Assembly: GCA_036010965.1 (NCBI GenBank)
Contig: DASCMO010000182.1
Span: 1 to 42,380 of the forward strand
Length of the DNA stretch: 42,380 nt
Direction: 5' to 3'
From: GCA-2686265 sp036010965
GTDB taxonomy: Bacteria > Planctomycetota > UBA1135 > GCA-002686595
The stretch's first letter is position 1. Each line of letters opens with the position of its first letter. The position numbers and the translations under genes are program-made. Under the pieces are notes generated by a model, which had not been told where the DNA came from, searched no databases, and saw only the letters and a list, made by a program, of their open reading frames with translations. Shown piece by piece: positions 8,484-16,843 of the stretch.

Positions 8484-9821
8484 CTAGCTGTCCTCGCGGC
8501 GGAGGCGCTCCTCCAGCTCGCGCAAGATCCACTCATAGTGTTCTGCTCCGAGGCCGTGTCCGCTGTTCTCGTAGATCCGATAGCCCGTGGTGCCAGAGAT
8601 GCGGTTGAAGGTCGCGAAGCTCGTGGCGGGAGGACAGATCGAATCCTGGAGGCCGATTCCCATCAGCGTCGGACAGTGGACGCGGTCGGCGAGGTTCATC
8701 GTGTCGAAGTAGCTGAGCGTCTTCAGCGTGGACTCCGGGGTGCGGGTCTGTGAGGCGGCCAGCCAGGTCTTGATCTCCTCGTCGTCGGTCTTGCCGGCCA
8801 GCTCCAGGTAGTTCTTCCAGTCGCAGAGCCAGGGGATGTCGGCCACGCACAGGTCGACCCGCGGATCCAGCGCCGCCGTGGCAAAGGCCAGCCCGCCGCC
8901 CTGGCTGGCGCCCCACACGACGAGCCGGTCCATGTCGACGTCCTCCCTCGACGCCAGGTAGTCCACCGCGCGCAGGCAGTCGAGGTAGGCGCCGCGGTAG
9001 AAGTAGGTTTCCTTGGCATCCAGGCCGCGGATCCAGAAGTCGACCGGCCTCCCGGGGACGTCGTCCGTGCTGTTGCCGTGGCCTCGAATGTTGAAAGAGA
9101 GCACCACCGCACCGTTAGTGTTCCCCACCGGCTGCATGTTCTGCGTGTAGCCCGGTACCCGCAGCAGCGCGGGGTGCGGCCCCTCGGCCCGAGGCACCTC
9201 GAGCCAGCCTCTCACCCGCACGCCGCCGTGGCTGCGCATGACGAGCCCGTATAGCAGGCTGTCTGCCACATCCTCGCGCTCGATAGGGGTCAACTCGTAC
9301 TCCGGCTCTACCTTCGCGAGCGCCGCTATGGACTCCGCCCAGAATTCCCCCAGGTCGGGCTCGGCGGTGAGCTCGGAGAGGACCTGCCGCGGCGAGCACC
9401 CCACTCGCCTGGAGCGACTCGCGTCTCGTCCGCTCCCCTCCTCGACCACCGTGCACGTCATGCGGACGAACCCGGGTACCGCCATCTTCAGTTCGTACTG
9501 GAAGCTGTCCGTCTCCCGCTCGGCGACCTCGATCATCTCGGGCTCGATGGCGGGCGGCTCGAAGGCGGCCGTCTCCATCGACCAGCGCAGCTCGCAGCGC
9601 ATCGCCTCGCGGGATGTGTTGCGGACCTCTGCGGTGAAGGTGATCGTCTCGCCGAGAGCGCACATCCCGTCCAGAGCGTCCGCCGCCAGGGTCAGGCGCG
9701 GTCTCGAGTTCACCTCGGGCGAGGTCTTGGCCGCGGCCGGCCAGCCGGCGAGCAGCGCCGTGCCGAGGAGGGCTGCGAGAGAGAGGGTGGAGAGACGACG
9801 GCTTCTTCGGTCAGTGGTCAT
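8484..9821 (-). CDS. Acetyl-xylan esterase family (AXE1) hydrolase
   Basis: The 445-residue product has a signal peptide (about residues 10-31), a beta-sandwich-like region (about 40-130) and an alpha/beta-hydrolase domain (about 150-440). The hydrolase part shows the AXE1/cephalosporin-C deacetylase arrangement: the early motif R-G-H-G-N, the nucleophile elbow GASQGG (Ser306), the acid in GLQDSICPP (Asp393) and the base in NSGHG (His422). Family members remove acetyl groups from xylan or xylo-oligosaccharides; secretion here suggests a polymer or large oligomer as substrate. It is the last gene of the leftward run that includes GH9, 134 bases after the thioredoxin-fold gene, with a small hairpin about 25 bases upstream of its ATG. 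The substrate cannot be fixed from sequence. Confidence 0.9.
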   Translation of the reverse strand: MTTDRRSRRLSTLSLAALLGTALLAGWPAAAKTSPEVNSRPRLTLAADALDGMCALGETITFTAEVRNTSREAMRCELRWSMETAAFEPPAIEPEMIEVAERETDSFQYELKMAVPGFVRMTCTVVEEGSGRDASRSRRVGCSPRQVLSELTAEPDLGEFWAESIAALAKVEPEYELTPIEREDVADSLLYGLVMRSHGGVRVRGWLEVPRAEGPHPALLRVPGYTQNMQPVGNTNGAVVLSFNIRGHGNSTDDVPGRPVDFWIRGLDAKETYFYRGAYLDCLRAVDYLASREDVDMDRLVVWGASQGGGLAFATAALDPRVDLCVADIPWLCDWKNYLELAGKTDDEEIKTWLAASQTRTPESTLKTLSYFDTMNLADRVHCPTLMGIGLQDSICPPATSFATFNRISGTTGYRIYENSGHGLGAEHYEWILRELEERLRREDS

Positions 9822-9846
9822 GGAGACACCCTAGCCGAAACCGTGC

Positions 9847-9861
9847 GCGGTGGAGCACCGC
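9847..9861 (-). promoter_or_regulatory. Intercistronic hairpin before the esterase gene
   Basis: GCGGTG and CACCGC pair perfectly around a three-base loop, about 25 bases upstream of the esterase start. It could tune the esterase's expression relative to upstream genes by stabilising or terminating the message. Confidence 0.3.
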
Positions 9862-9955
9862 CGGATCCACACCATGGGGAGGTTCGGGAGCCGGCGTTCA
9901 CGAGGGGCGCTCTGGATATCGGGGTCAGGACGGCGGCCTGGTGCGCGGCAGCTCG

Positions 9956-11203
9956 TCAGTGGGTCTTCGCCCACTCGAACTTCCCCTTGGAGCGCGGAGG
10001 GTTCTCTCCCTTGCGGTCGATGTGGAGGGTGGGTTCACGCAGGAGAGTGTCCACCATGAACAGGAACTGCGCTCCATCATCCGCCGCGGCCGCGGAGTCG
10101 ATGACCTCCTCTCCACCGAGCAGTCGTGCACCCACGATCGGTGGCGCGTCGCCGGCGGTGGGGGTCCACTTCAGTCGCCACGTTCCGGGTGCCAGGGTCG
10201 GCGGCAGATCCTCGATGATCCAGGGCTTGCTTGCCTCGCCGGCGTGGCGCTCGACCCAGCCGAAAGCCAGGGATGGCCCAGCGTAGAGGTTGAGGTACAT
10301 GCGCCTTCCGGCTGTCCCCGTCAGACCGTCGGGATGCGCCTTCCACGCGGCGCGAAAAGCTCTCCCCGCCTGCTCGGCGTGCCCCTCCCAGCGTCGGTAT
10401 GCGCTCCCCAGGGCGAACCACACCGTCGCGCGCTGATCGTCGGTGTAGGCGGGCTCTTCGAGCATGGCCCGCAGGCGCTCCTCGGTTTGCGCTCCCTCGC
10501 CGCCGGTTGCCTCGCTGGTGGCCTGCCGGACCAGCCCGAACCAATCGGGGAACCCGATGCGGGTCGCGGCGCGCCGGGCCTCGTCAGTGTCGATCGCTCG
10601 GATCCGCTCGAGCAGATCGGGCGCTCTCTCGAGGGGCAGGCTGTCGCGCGAGAGGAGCAACTCCAGCTCGCGTTCGACGTCGCCCTCCGCGTGCACCTTG
10701 GCCAGACTCTCGTCGAGCTCGGCACGCAAGCGCAGGCAGGCTATGAACTCAAGTACGCAGATCCTGGCCTGAGCCGCGTTCCGCGGCAGGTCGAGCCCCT
10801 GTCTCGAGCCCAGCAGTCTGCCCTGGGAGTCGAAGGCGATGAAGGCTGGATGGGTCGAGAGGCCCGTGCCCTTCCAGTCCGCGTTGCGGCGCTCGTTCGC
10901 GACCCGGGCGTCGTCGTCCGCGCCCTGGAGGACATCGACGTCGGAGAGGACCAGGCCCGCGTTCGCGGCCATGTCGTTGACGAGGTCCGTTCGCCAGACT
11001 TCGCCCATCAAGAGCTCCCCGTAGGGGTTCCAGTCGCTGCCGTGGACGAACACGAGGTGCGTCTCGGCGCGCTCTCGCGCGAGGGCTGCACCGTCCGCGA
11101 ACGAGAGGGACTGAGAGATGGCGAGGCCCATCGAGAGCGCGTGGACGCAGAGCAGCGCGATGACTCCTCGCAGGTCGAAGCGCGTGGCGCGACGCGAGCG
11201 CAT
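9956..11203 (-). CDS. Exported thioredoxin-fold protein lacking the CxxC motif
   Basis: The 415-residue product has a signal sequence (about residues 12-32). Residues 45-135 follow the thioredoxin-like plan seen in SoxW and Trx_7 proteins: a strand THLVFVHGSDW, an acidic strand VLSDVDVL, a cis-Pro-like STHPAFIAFD (Pro119) and a closing Gly-rich turn. At the position where those proteins have C-x-x-C directly after SDW, this one has NPYG, so redox chemistry is not possible. The middle (140-310) is helical with a TPR-like element around WFALGSAYRRW. The C-terminal 110 residues are beta-rich and resemble a carbohydrate-binding or galactose-binding-like sandwich. The ATG overlaps the stop of the upstream transglutaminase-like gene by one base (TGATG), so the two are probably translationally coupled. 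The exact function is unknown. Confidence 0.75.
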   Translation of the reverse strand: MRSRRATRFDLRGVIALLCVHALSMGLAISQSLSFADGAALARERAETHLVFVHGSDWNPYGELLMGEVWRTDLVNDMAANAGLVLSDVDVLQGADDDARVANERRNADWKGTGLSTHPAFIAFDSQGRLLGSRQGLDLPRNAAQARICVLEFIACLRLRAELDESLAKVHAEGDVERELELLLSRDSLPLERAPDLLERIRAIDTDEARRAATRIGFPDWFGLVRQATSEATGGEGAQTEERLRAMLEEPAYTDDQRATVWFALGSAYRRWEGHAEQAGRAFRAAWKAHPDGLTGTAGRRMYLNLYAGPSLAFGWVERHAGEASKPWIIEDLPPTLAPGTWRLKWTPTAGDAPPIVGARLLGGEEVIDSAAAADDGAQFLFMVDTLLREPTLHIDRKGENPPRSKGKFEWAKTH

Positions 11204-13224
11204 CAACTGCTCCTGTGCCCGTAGACGAGGATGCGCTTGAGGTGCAGGCAATCACCGTCACGCTCGATGCGCACGTACCGGCAGCGAGGCTTCGCCGGCC
11301 GCAGGTCGATGCGGTAGATCTCATGCACCCCCTCGACTGTCGCGACCTGCTCCCAGCTCTCGCCGTCGTCGCTCACCAACACGCGTGATCCCCGAATGCG
11401 GTGGGCGTAGCCGCCGCTGCGATTGTGAAGCACGATGCCCGTCAGGCGCGCGTGATGGGGGAGGATGACCTCCACCCAAGGCGTCTCGGTCGTGGAGGTG
11501 TGGAACCATCCTCCATGGGGGCCGAGGACGCCCCAGTGTTTCTCGGGTGTGTCGTAGCGATTGCCCGTGCCGCACACGCGCAAGGCACCGTGTTCTGAGA
11601 GCTGCTTGCCAGGGAACGGCTTCAGACCCTCCATCGATATCGGCTCGTAGAGGCGCGAGACGATCTTCCCGACCTTCTGAAAGGTCGCAACGTCATCGTC
11701 CGCCGCCGCGGTCGGCAGCAGGTCTCGACCGAGGCGGCGCAGCACGGTGTCCGTCCCATCTCCCGGGTGGCGGACAGCCGTCAAGACGGAGCGCAGCGCT
11801 CGCTCCCAACGTTGCTCGTCCGCGCCGACGCGGGCGTGAAGCCAGGAGATGTAGGCCGGGCCGAAGGCCGTCGAGTCCACGAGGCGCGTGGCCATCGCAC
11901 TCAGCAAGCGGTCCTCGGAGGCGGGCTCTCCCACGCGGTCCGCCATCCAGGTCCACGCGCTTTCGACGTTCCAGCGTCCCGCTCCCCACTCATCGAGGAG
12001 GTCGATGTACTCGAGGAAGAGCTGGGTGCGCTGCGCGTCGTCGAGGGTCTCGATCAACTTCGGCCACGCGTGCTGCTTGAGCAGAGTCCAGGCCGGCTCC
12101 TCATGCTCTCCGAGACCACGCAGGATGCGTTCGTGCCAGTGGCGCCACCACTTCTCGTCCTTTTCGAGGCGCTCGCCGAATGCGGCCCACTCGAGCCACA
12201 GACCGTAGTGCACGGGGTGCGCGGAGAGCGCGCGTTCGAACAGGTCGTCGGCGGCCTTCAAGCGTCCGTCGCTCTCCGCCTTGTGGGCTCGCCGCGCGAT
12301 ATCGCCCGCGCGCGAGACGCCCTCGCGATCCGCGAAGCAGGCCTGGGTCAGCATCAGAGCCTGCCAGCTCGAGCCGTGGAAGCTCGTGTGCAGGCTGCGC
12401 TTCCAGCTCAGGGAGTATGCCGGCTTCCAGGTCGTGTCGTTCACCTTGACCGTGTACGCGCAATGGCCGGGCTCGCCCATCGTCGCCGCGGGGATGCCGT
12501 TGGCCATGGCGGCCGCCGCTCCGAGGTTGGACAGGGCCCCGCACACGCCGCCGACCTTGATCGCCATCTGCGGATCGCAGGAGAACGACTCGCGGAAGGG
12601 GAAGTAGTACATCGATCCCTGAACGCTGTCGGCGAGGCAGTTGTGGCCGCGGTAGGGAGCCTGCCAGCAAGCGCTCACGTACTGGCCACGGGGCCAGCAG
12701 ATCCGGTCACGGAGGTAGACGAGGGCCTCGGGGTTGGAGAAGTTTGTCCACTGCGCGCCGCGGGCGATGAAGCGCCGCTCCCAGGTCTGGAGCCCTTCGA
12801 AGGCGCTGTTGAGGAGTCCGGCCCGGAAGCTGTCGCGGTAGTACGAATAGCGCGCCACCGTCTTCTCCTCGTCGCGGTCGGTCATGCCTGTCATCAGGGC
12901 GAAGGCGGTGGCCGTGGCGCGCTCAACCGGACGCTCGGCGAGTTCTCGGTCGGCGCTCCACACTCGCAAGAGGAACGAGAGCACGCGATCGGGGCGTCTA
13001 AGGGGACCGTTGTCGAGCAGATCCTCCAGCCACTGCTCGTTGCCCGTCAGGGTATCGAGGAAGGCTGCACCGTCCTCGTCGGCGCCGATCGCCTGCCAGG
13101 TGTCGGCTCCGACCCGTCGTTCGAGGTCGAGGGCGAGCAGGGAGTCACCCTTGGCGCTCGCGCTGGCGCTCGTGCTCACGAGCGCGACGACGAGGGCCAG
13201 GAAAGCGTATGGGGCCGTGGTCAC
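11203..13224 (-). CDS. Exported transglutaminase-like protein with C-terminal discoidin domain
   Basis: The 673-residue product has a signal peptide (about residues 5-24), a helical region, then a core around 215-275 with GGVCGALSN (Cys228) and, 26 residues later, PGHCAYTV (His254) followed by a Trp-rich strand. This is the Cys-His arrangement of the transglutaminase-like superfamily, which includes peptidases, deglycosylases and cross-linking enzymes; the third residue (Asp/Asn) is not certain. Residues 290-540 are helical. The last 130 residues (from LSEHGALRVCG to the C-terminus) match an F5/8 type C, or discoidin, domain, a beta-sandwich that usually binds glycans. The start codon is GTG; no other start fits the signal peptide, and the GTG lies within a perfect inverted repeat. 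The gene is in tandem between the GH9 gene and the thioredoxin-fold gene. Confidence 0.8.
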   Translation of the reverse strand: MTTAPYAFLALVVALVSTSASASAKGDSLLALDLERRVGADTWQAIGADEDGAAFLDTLTGNEQWLEDLLDNGPLRRPDRVLSFLLRVWSADRELAERPVERATATAFALMTGMTDRDEEKTVARYSYYRDSFRAGLLNSAFEGLQTWERRFIARGAQWTNFSNPEALVYLRDRICWPRGQYVSACWQAPYRGHNCLADSVQGSMYYFPFRESFSCDPQMAIKVGGVCGALSNLGAAAAMANGIPAATMGEPGHCAYTVKVNDTTWKPAYSLSWKRSLHTSFHGSSWQALMLTQACFADREGVSRAGDIARRAHKAESDGRLKAADDLFERALSAHPVHYGLWLEWAAFGERLEKDEKWWRHWHERILRGLGEHEEPAWTLLKQHAWPKLIETLDDAQRTQLFLEYIDLLDEWGAGRWNVESAWTWMADRVGEPASEDRLLSAMATRLVDSTAFGPAYISWLHARVGADEQRWERALRSVLTAVRHPGDGTDTVLRRLGRDLLPTAAADDDVATFQKVGKIVSRLYEPISMEGLKPFPGKQLSEHGALRVCGTGNRYDTPEKHWGVLGPHGGWFHTSTTETPWVEVILPHHARLTGIVLHNRSGGYAHRIRGSRVLVSDDGESWEQVATVEGVHEIYRIDLRPAKPRCRYVRIERDGDCLHLKRILVYGHRSS

Positions 13225-13230
13225 GGCCCC
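13211..13230 (-). promoter_or_regulatory. Perfect hairpin enclosing the GTG start codon
   Basis: GGGGCCGTG and CACGGCCCC are separated by two bases, giving an eight-pair, all but one G-C, stem with a four-base loop. The start codon GTG (13224-13222) forms the end of the 5' arm, so the folded message would hide the start and the region just upstream. No Shine-Dalgarno is visible. Confidence 0.5.
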
Positions 13231-13266
13231 GAGTCTACAGCACCGAGACGGTTCGCTCGGCGGGCG

Positions 13267-15576
13267 CTATTCATCCAGAAAAGCTGCGACCCACGCCAGG
13301 GGTGCGTTCCAGTTGATCGCGACTTCGTTGGTGGCCCAGGAGTCGATGTGGTCGACGAAGCAGCGCTGGGCAGGGCGCCCTCGCAGGCTGGCCTCACGTG
13401 CGATCGGATCGCGCGCGGAGGAGTTCGGTCCACCCACCATGACGCCCGGTGGCGCCTTGGGGAAGGAGGCGTCCTTCTGGTTCGCCCAGAAGCGATGGTG
13501 TGGATTGCGCAGGGGCATGTCGCCGTAGCCGGTCACGTAGCACTGCGCTAGCGGGTTGCGCCCCAGCAGGTAGTCCATGCCATCGATCATGGCCGCCAGG
13601 AGTTCGTCTTCACCGCTGAAGTCATGGGCGAGGCCGAGCAGGATCATGTTGTTGAGGATGTAGGCGTTGGAGCCCCATGGATAGCGACCGGCGACCGTGG
13701 GCGTCAGGGGCAGGCGGTAGCCTTCCGCTTCGCAGCGCGCGGCGTACTCCCGGGCGACGGCGACGATCTCCTCGCGCGCGATCTCCCGTTCCTTCGAATC
13801 GAGTTCGCTGGGGACCAGGGCGAGAGAGACGGTTCCCAGACCGGCGACCTCCTGCCAGCTGATGGAACTCTGCTTGCCGGTCCGGGGCGAGGGCAGACTC
13901 AAGAAGTGACGCGATGCGCGCGCGTGGTCGAGATAGGTCTCCTCGCCCGTGGTGATGAATAGCTCTGCCGCCGCCCAGTAGAACTCATCGCTGACGTCGG
14001 CGTCTCCGTAGTCGCCACCGCCCGAACGCTGAAACCTGCCCGGGGGATTGAACAACCTCGGCTCCTCGAGGGCCGCGAGCCAGGCTGTCTCGGCCGCCTC
14101 CAGGCATCGACGGGCGAAGGCCGAGTCGTAGGAGCGGAAGATGCGCGCGCCCTGTGCCGCGCAGGCCGCCATGCCGAGGGTTGCGGCGGTGGTCGGCGGG
14201 TGGAGCACTCGGCCCTGTCCGTCCTCATGAGGGAGCTGGGGAATGGGCGTCCAGTCCTTGCCGTGGATCTTGTGGTGCACCATGCCGGCGTGTTCGGCAT
14301 GCGGCGGCACCTGCATTCGAAGCATCCATTCCAGCTCCCAACGCGTTTCGTCCAGGAGGTCGGGGACGCGGTTGTAACGCTCGGGGATCGCGAGGGCGCC
14401 GTCAGCAAAGTCCCCGCTGGAGGTGCCCACTAGTCGTGTTCGTTCGTGGAGGTTGAAGAGCGTCCAGACCGCGATGGCGCCGCTCACGACGTACTTTCCG
14501 TGGTCTCCGGCGTCGTACCAGCCGCCGGTCAAATCCAGGGTGTAGGCCGTTCCCGTGCTGTCGACGTAGCGTGCCCTGGCGTCGTTGAGGTGCCCTGCGG
14601 GGCGCGTGTACTCCTCGCTACCCGCGAACGGCATCTCGATCGGCGTGCCACTGCGGCTGTGATAGAAGAACGCCAGGGCGTCGACCTTCAGTTGTGCATA
14701 GAGTCCGACTCCGACCCTGAACCTGGGGCTCTTCATCTCGTCCACCTGGATCGAGTAGCCCGCTCCCGGCTGGGTGAGCGCGCTGAAATCGATCTGATGG
14801 AGGTGTTCACCCGCTGCGCGGTCGTGCCCGTGAACGCTCGTCAGCCCTTGGAGCAGCTGCCGACCGGTTGCGTCGTGCACCGTCCAGGCGAGGGGGGAAC
14901 GGGAGGAGTGCGCAAGGACCGCGTGCTTCGTCCCGTCCGCGAAGTAGCCGATCTGGTTGACGCCGATCATTGGCGTGGGCTCTCCAGTGGGAGAGGCCTG
15001 TGCATCGGGGCCCGCCAGGCTCACGCTTCCGATGAAGACCTTGAATGGCGAGTGCTCGCCGCCGCCGAGATCGAGGACGAGCTCGGCCTCAGGGTCGTCC
15101 TTCGAGCGCATCCGGAAGCGCCATGCGTGCCGCTTGGGAGTGAGGGTCAGCTCTGCCTCTTCCTCCCAGTAGGTCCGGTAGGGAGGGCCGGTCATGCGCA
15201 GCCCCGGCCTGATCGTCACGGGGCTGGAGGCGTGGGCATTGAAGGCGATCTCGTACCAGCAGTCGCGCACCAGTCGGACATAGCGCTTGCGGACCCGCAC
15301 ATCGAGCGGTTGCTTACCCGGGCTCTGGACATCGACGCAGAGGGTGTCTCCGAGCTGTTCGGTCCTGGCCTCGGCTCGCGGCGCCAGAGAGAAGATCCAC
15401 GGGGCGCTCAGCGCGGCGTCGTTTGAATCGAGTGAGGACGCGCCGAGGATCACCTCGGCGGTGACCTTCTGCCATGGGCGTGAGGAGGTTTCGATCGACT
15501 CTTGCAGCCAGATCGGAGCGAGACCCGCGGCGACCACGGCCACGGTCACGGTGGCGGACAGTGCAGTCGAACCCAT
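13267..15576 (-). CDS. Family 9 glycoside hydrolase (endoglucanase) with CBM-like and Ig-like domains
   Basis: The 769-residue product cleaves beta-1,4-glucan or a related glucan outside the cytoplasm. After a signal peptide (residues 1-24), residues 50-190 look like a family 4/9 carbohydrate-binding module (WYEIAFNAHA, then RMRSKDDPEAELVLDLGG and an FIGSVSL strand). Residues 200-290 are the Ig-like CelD N-terminal domain (IGVNQIGYF). The catalytic (alpha/alpha)6 domain covers 296-769 and has GGWYDAGDHGKYV (Asp355 and Asp358, nucleophilic water and base), NPHHRFW (His693/694), and the acid in WATNEVAINWNAPL (Glu751). All key GH9 residues are present. The start at 15576 gives the signal peptide and has AGGGA upstream; the frame is open for another 79 codons without protein character. 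It lies 20 bases after the CBM-like lipoprotein gene. Confidence 0.93.
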   Translation of the reverse strand: MGSTALSATVTVAVVAAGLAPIWLQESIETSSRPWQKVTAEVILGASSLDSNDAALSAPWIFSLAPRAEARTEQLGDTLCVDVQSPGKQPLDVRVRKRYVRLVRDCWYEIAFNAHASSPVTIRPGLRMTGPPYRTYWEEEAELTLTPKRHAWRFRMRSKDDPEAELVLDLGGGEHSPFKVFIGSVSLAGPDAQASPTGEPTPMIGVNQIGYFADGTKHAVLAHSSRSPLAWTVHDATGRQLLQGLTSVHGHDRAAGEHLHQIDFSALTQPGAGYSIQVDEMKSPRFRVGVGLYAQLKVDALAFFYHSRSGTPIEMPFAGSEEYTRPAGHLNDARARYVDSTGTAYTLDLTGGWYDAGDHGKYVVSGAIAVWTLFNLHERTRLVGTSSGDFADGALAIPERYNRVPDLLDETRWELEWMLRMQVPPHAEHAGMVHHKIHGKDWTPIPQLPHEDGQGRVLHPPTTAATLGMAACAAQGARIFRSYDSAFARRCLEAAETAWLAALEEPRLFNPPGRFQRSGGGDYGDADVSDEFYWAAAELFITTGEETYLDHARASRHFLSLPSPRTGKQSSISWQEVAGLGTVSLALVPSELDSKEREIAREEIVAVAREYAARCEAEGYRLPLTPTVAGRYPWGSNAYILNNMILLGLAHDFSGEDELLAAMIDGMDYLLGRNPLAQCYVTGYGDMPLRNPHHRFWANQKDASFPKAPPGVMVGGPNSSARDPIAREASLRGRPAQRCFVDHIDSWATNEVAINWNAPLAWVAAFLDE

Positions 15577-15596
15577 CTTGTCTCTGTTCCCTGCGA

Positions 15597-16328
15597 TCAG
15601 GGACAGCCCATGAAAGTCAGGTCGTCGATCCAGACATCGAACTCTCGTTCGGGCCCGGAGACCTGGAACTGGACAGAGAAGATGCTCGCGTGGGTGATGG
15701 CATCGGAGCGAGGGCTTCCCCAGCCGGGCATCTGCTCCATGGAGCCGAAGGGGATCCGGTACTCCTGCCATTCCTCCGTCAGGGCGATGGTCATGCCGAA
15801 GTCGTTGAAGCACTCCGAGCAGATGTCCCCCGCGGGGACTGTGGTCACATCGGGCACATTGACCCGCAGAGCGTTCGTCGAGGTCGGTCCGCAGCGCGCG
15901 AAGAAGGCGATGCCCTCGTATCTCGAGGCGTCGAAGGGCCCGGGAGGGTCGAGCAGCCCAAAGCCCAAACCCGCGTAGGAGACGCGGTCGCCACCCGTCA
16001 CGCCATGCATCCGCGCAGAGAACAGGGAGCCGTTGGCGCCTCCGACGGTCATCGCGAAGCGGCCGCCCTGGGCCCCCGGTGGCGGCGTGACCAGCGTCCC
16101 CTGGCCGTCGCTGTAGGTGTAGAGGTGTCCTCCGCGCCCGTCGTGGGCGACGACCTGGTTGTCTCCGTCTTCCCCGTCATCGATGACGGCCTCTCGCACG
16201 CAGGGGACCGGGTCCGATCCCTCCCGCGCCGCGGCCGACACCGGATTAGAAAATGTCCTGTCGCAGGCTGCGGCGAGCGCCAAGCACGCGCCGCCAGCCA
16301 CCACTCCGATGAGCGGTTTGCACCTCAT
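15597..16328 (-). CDS. Lipoprotein with carbohydrate-binding-type beta-sandwich
   Basis: The 243-residue product starts with a signal sequence ending in LAAAC, a lipobox (Cys at about residue 22). The rest is predicted to be beta-sandwich: a Gly-rich region (GGRFAMTVGGANG), then YEGIAFFARCG, an EEWQEYRIPFGSM strand and the terminal FDVWIDDLTFMGC. This pattern, wide-area strands ending in a conserved W-x-D-D-x-x-F, is found in CBM11- and CIA30-like carbohydrate-binding domains. It could hold the glycan near the cell for the GH9 enzyme. AGGAGAGG lies just upstream of the ATG, and the gene is first in the leftward run. Four Cys (three near CGP/CSECF) may form disulfides. Confidence 0.75.
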   Translation of the reverse strand: MRCKPLIGVVAGGACLALAAACDRTFSNPVSAAAREGSDPVPCVREAVIDDGEDGDNQVVAHDGRGGHLYTYSDGQGTLVTPPPGAQGGRFAMTVGGANGSLFSARMHGVTGGDRVSYAGLGFGLLDPPGPFDASRYEGIAFFARCGPTSTNALRVNVPDVTTVPAGDICSECFNDFGMTIALTEEWQEYRIPFGSMEQMPGWGSPRSDAITHASIFSVQFQVSGPEREFDVWIDDLTFMGCP

Positions 16329-16609
16329 GGTCCTCTCCTTCCTTGCCTGTGCGTCCTCGGTCCTGTTCGAGGCCGCCGGCGTGCGGATCACGGTGGGCCG
16401 AGGGTGTCGGCCGCGATCTCCGCACCTTGGGACCCCTTCGGCCCATGGCGCTTCCCCGTCCTTCATCAGTGATTGTAGGCCCCCCTTGCAGGAGCGGCGG
16501 ACCGGGTTCGAAGGGGCGCCGCTGGAGCGGCATTCTCCCCGCAAGCCCGCGCGCCTAATCGGTTGCGGCGTACATCCTTGGGACCGTCGGCGGGCGCCGA
16601 GAACGATGC

Positions 16610-16623
16610 TGCAAATCTTTGCA
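16610..16623. promoter_or_regulatory. Perfect LacI-family-like operator palindrome
   Basis: TGCAAATCTTTGCA has perfect six-base arms around two central bases. LacI-family regulators bind such 14-base sites, usually with a central CG (TGCAAACGTTTGCA type); here the centre is TC. It lies about 280 bases upstream of the CBM-like lipoprotein start and could regulate the glycan operon. No LacI-type regulator gene is in the window. Confidence 0.4.
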
Positions 16624-16739
16624 ACGTCCTACTCATGCCTCCCTTCTGATCGCTTGAGTCCCCCCTATTCTCAATGAACGCTCCTGGAAAAGGTTGTCGC
16701 TGCAAGATGTAGCGCCGCTTTGTCGTGAATGGGAGGGCG

Positions 16740-16768
16740 TTCTAGCCCGGACAGTCGTGCACTAGAAT
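16740..16768 (+). promoter_or_regulatory. Candidate promoter of the DUF2007 gene
   Basis: TTCTAG, 17 bases, TAGAAT: a poor -35 but a good -10 (five of six matches), 75 bases upstream of the DUF2007 start codon. Confidence 0.35.
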
Positions 16769-16843
16769 GAGCCCCTGTGGGAGGCTCGCGATGTCTCCCC
16801 AGTCCGTGCCGCGATCCGCGGGAGATCACCGCCACCACCGACC

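Larger units (their letters stand above)
16329..16843. other. Divergent intergenic region, 515 bases
   Basis: This gap separates the leftward glycan operon from the rightward DUF2007 gene. It contains a 14-base LacI-type palindrome (16610-16623) and a candidate promoter (16740-16768). Small open frames here show no protein character, and no RNA gene was recognised. Confidence 0.6.

Noticed and set aside
11767..13551. A 594-codon open frame on the plus strand
   Set aside because: It lies antisense to the transglutaminase-like gene and crosses its start and the 3' end of GH9; no protein motif is visible and high GC explains long antisense frames.
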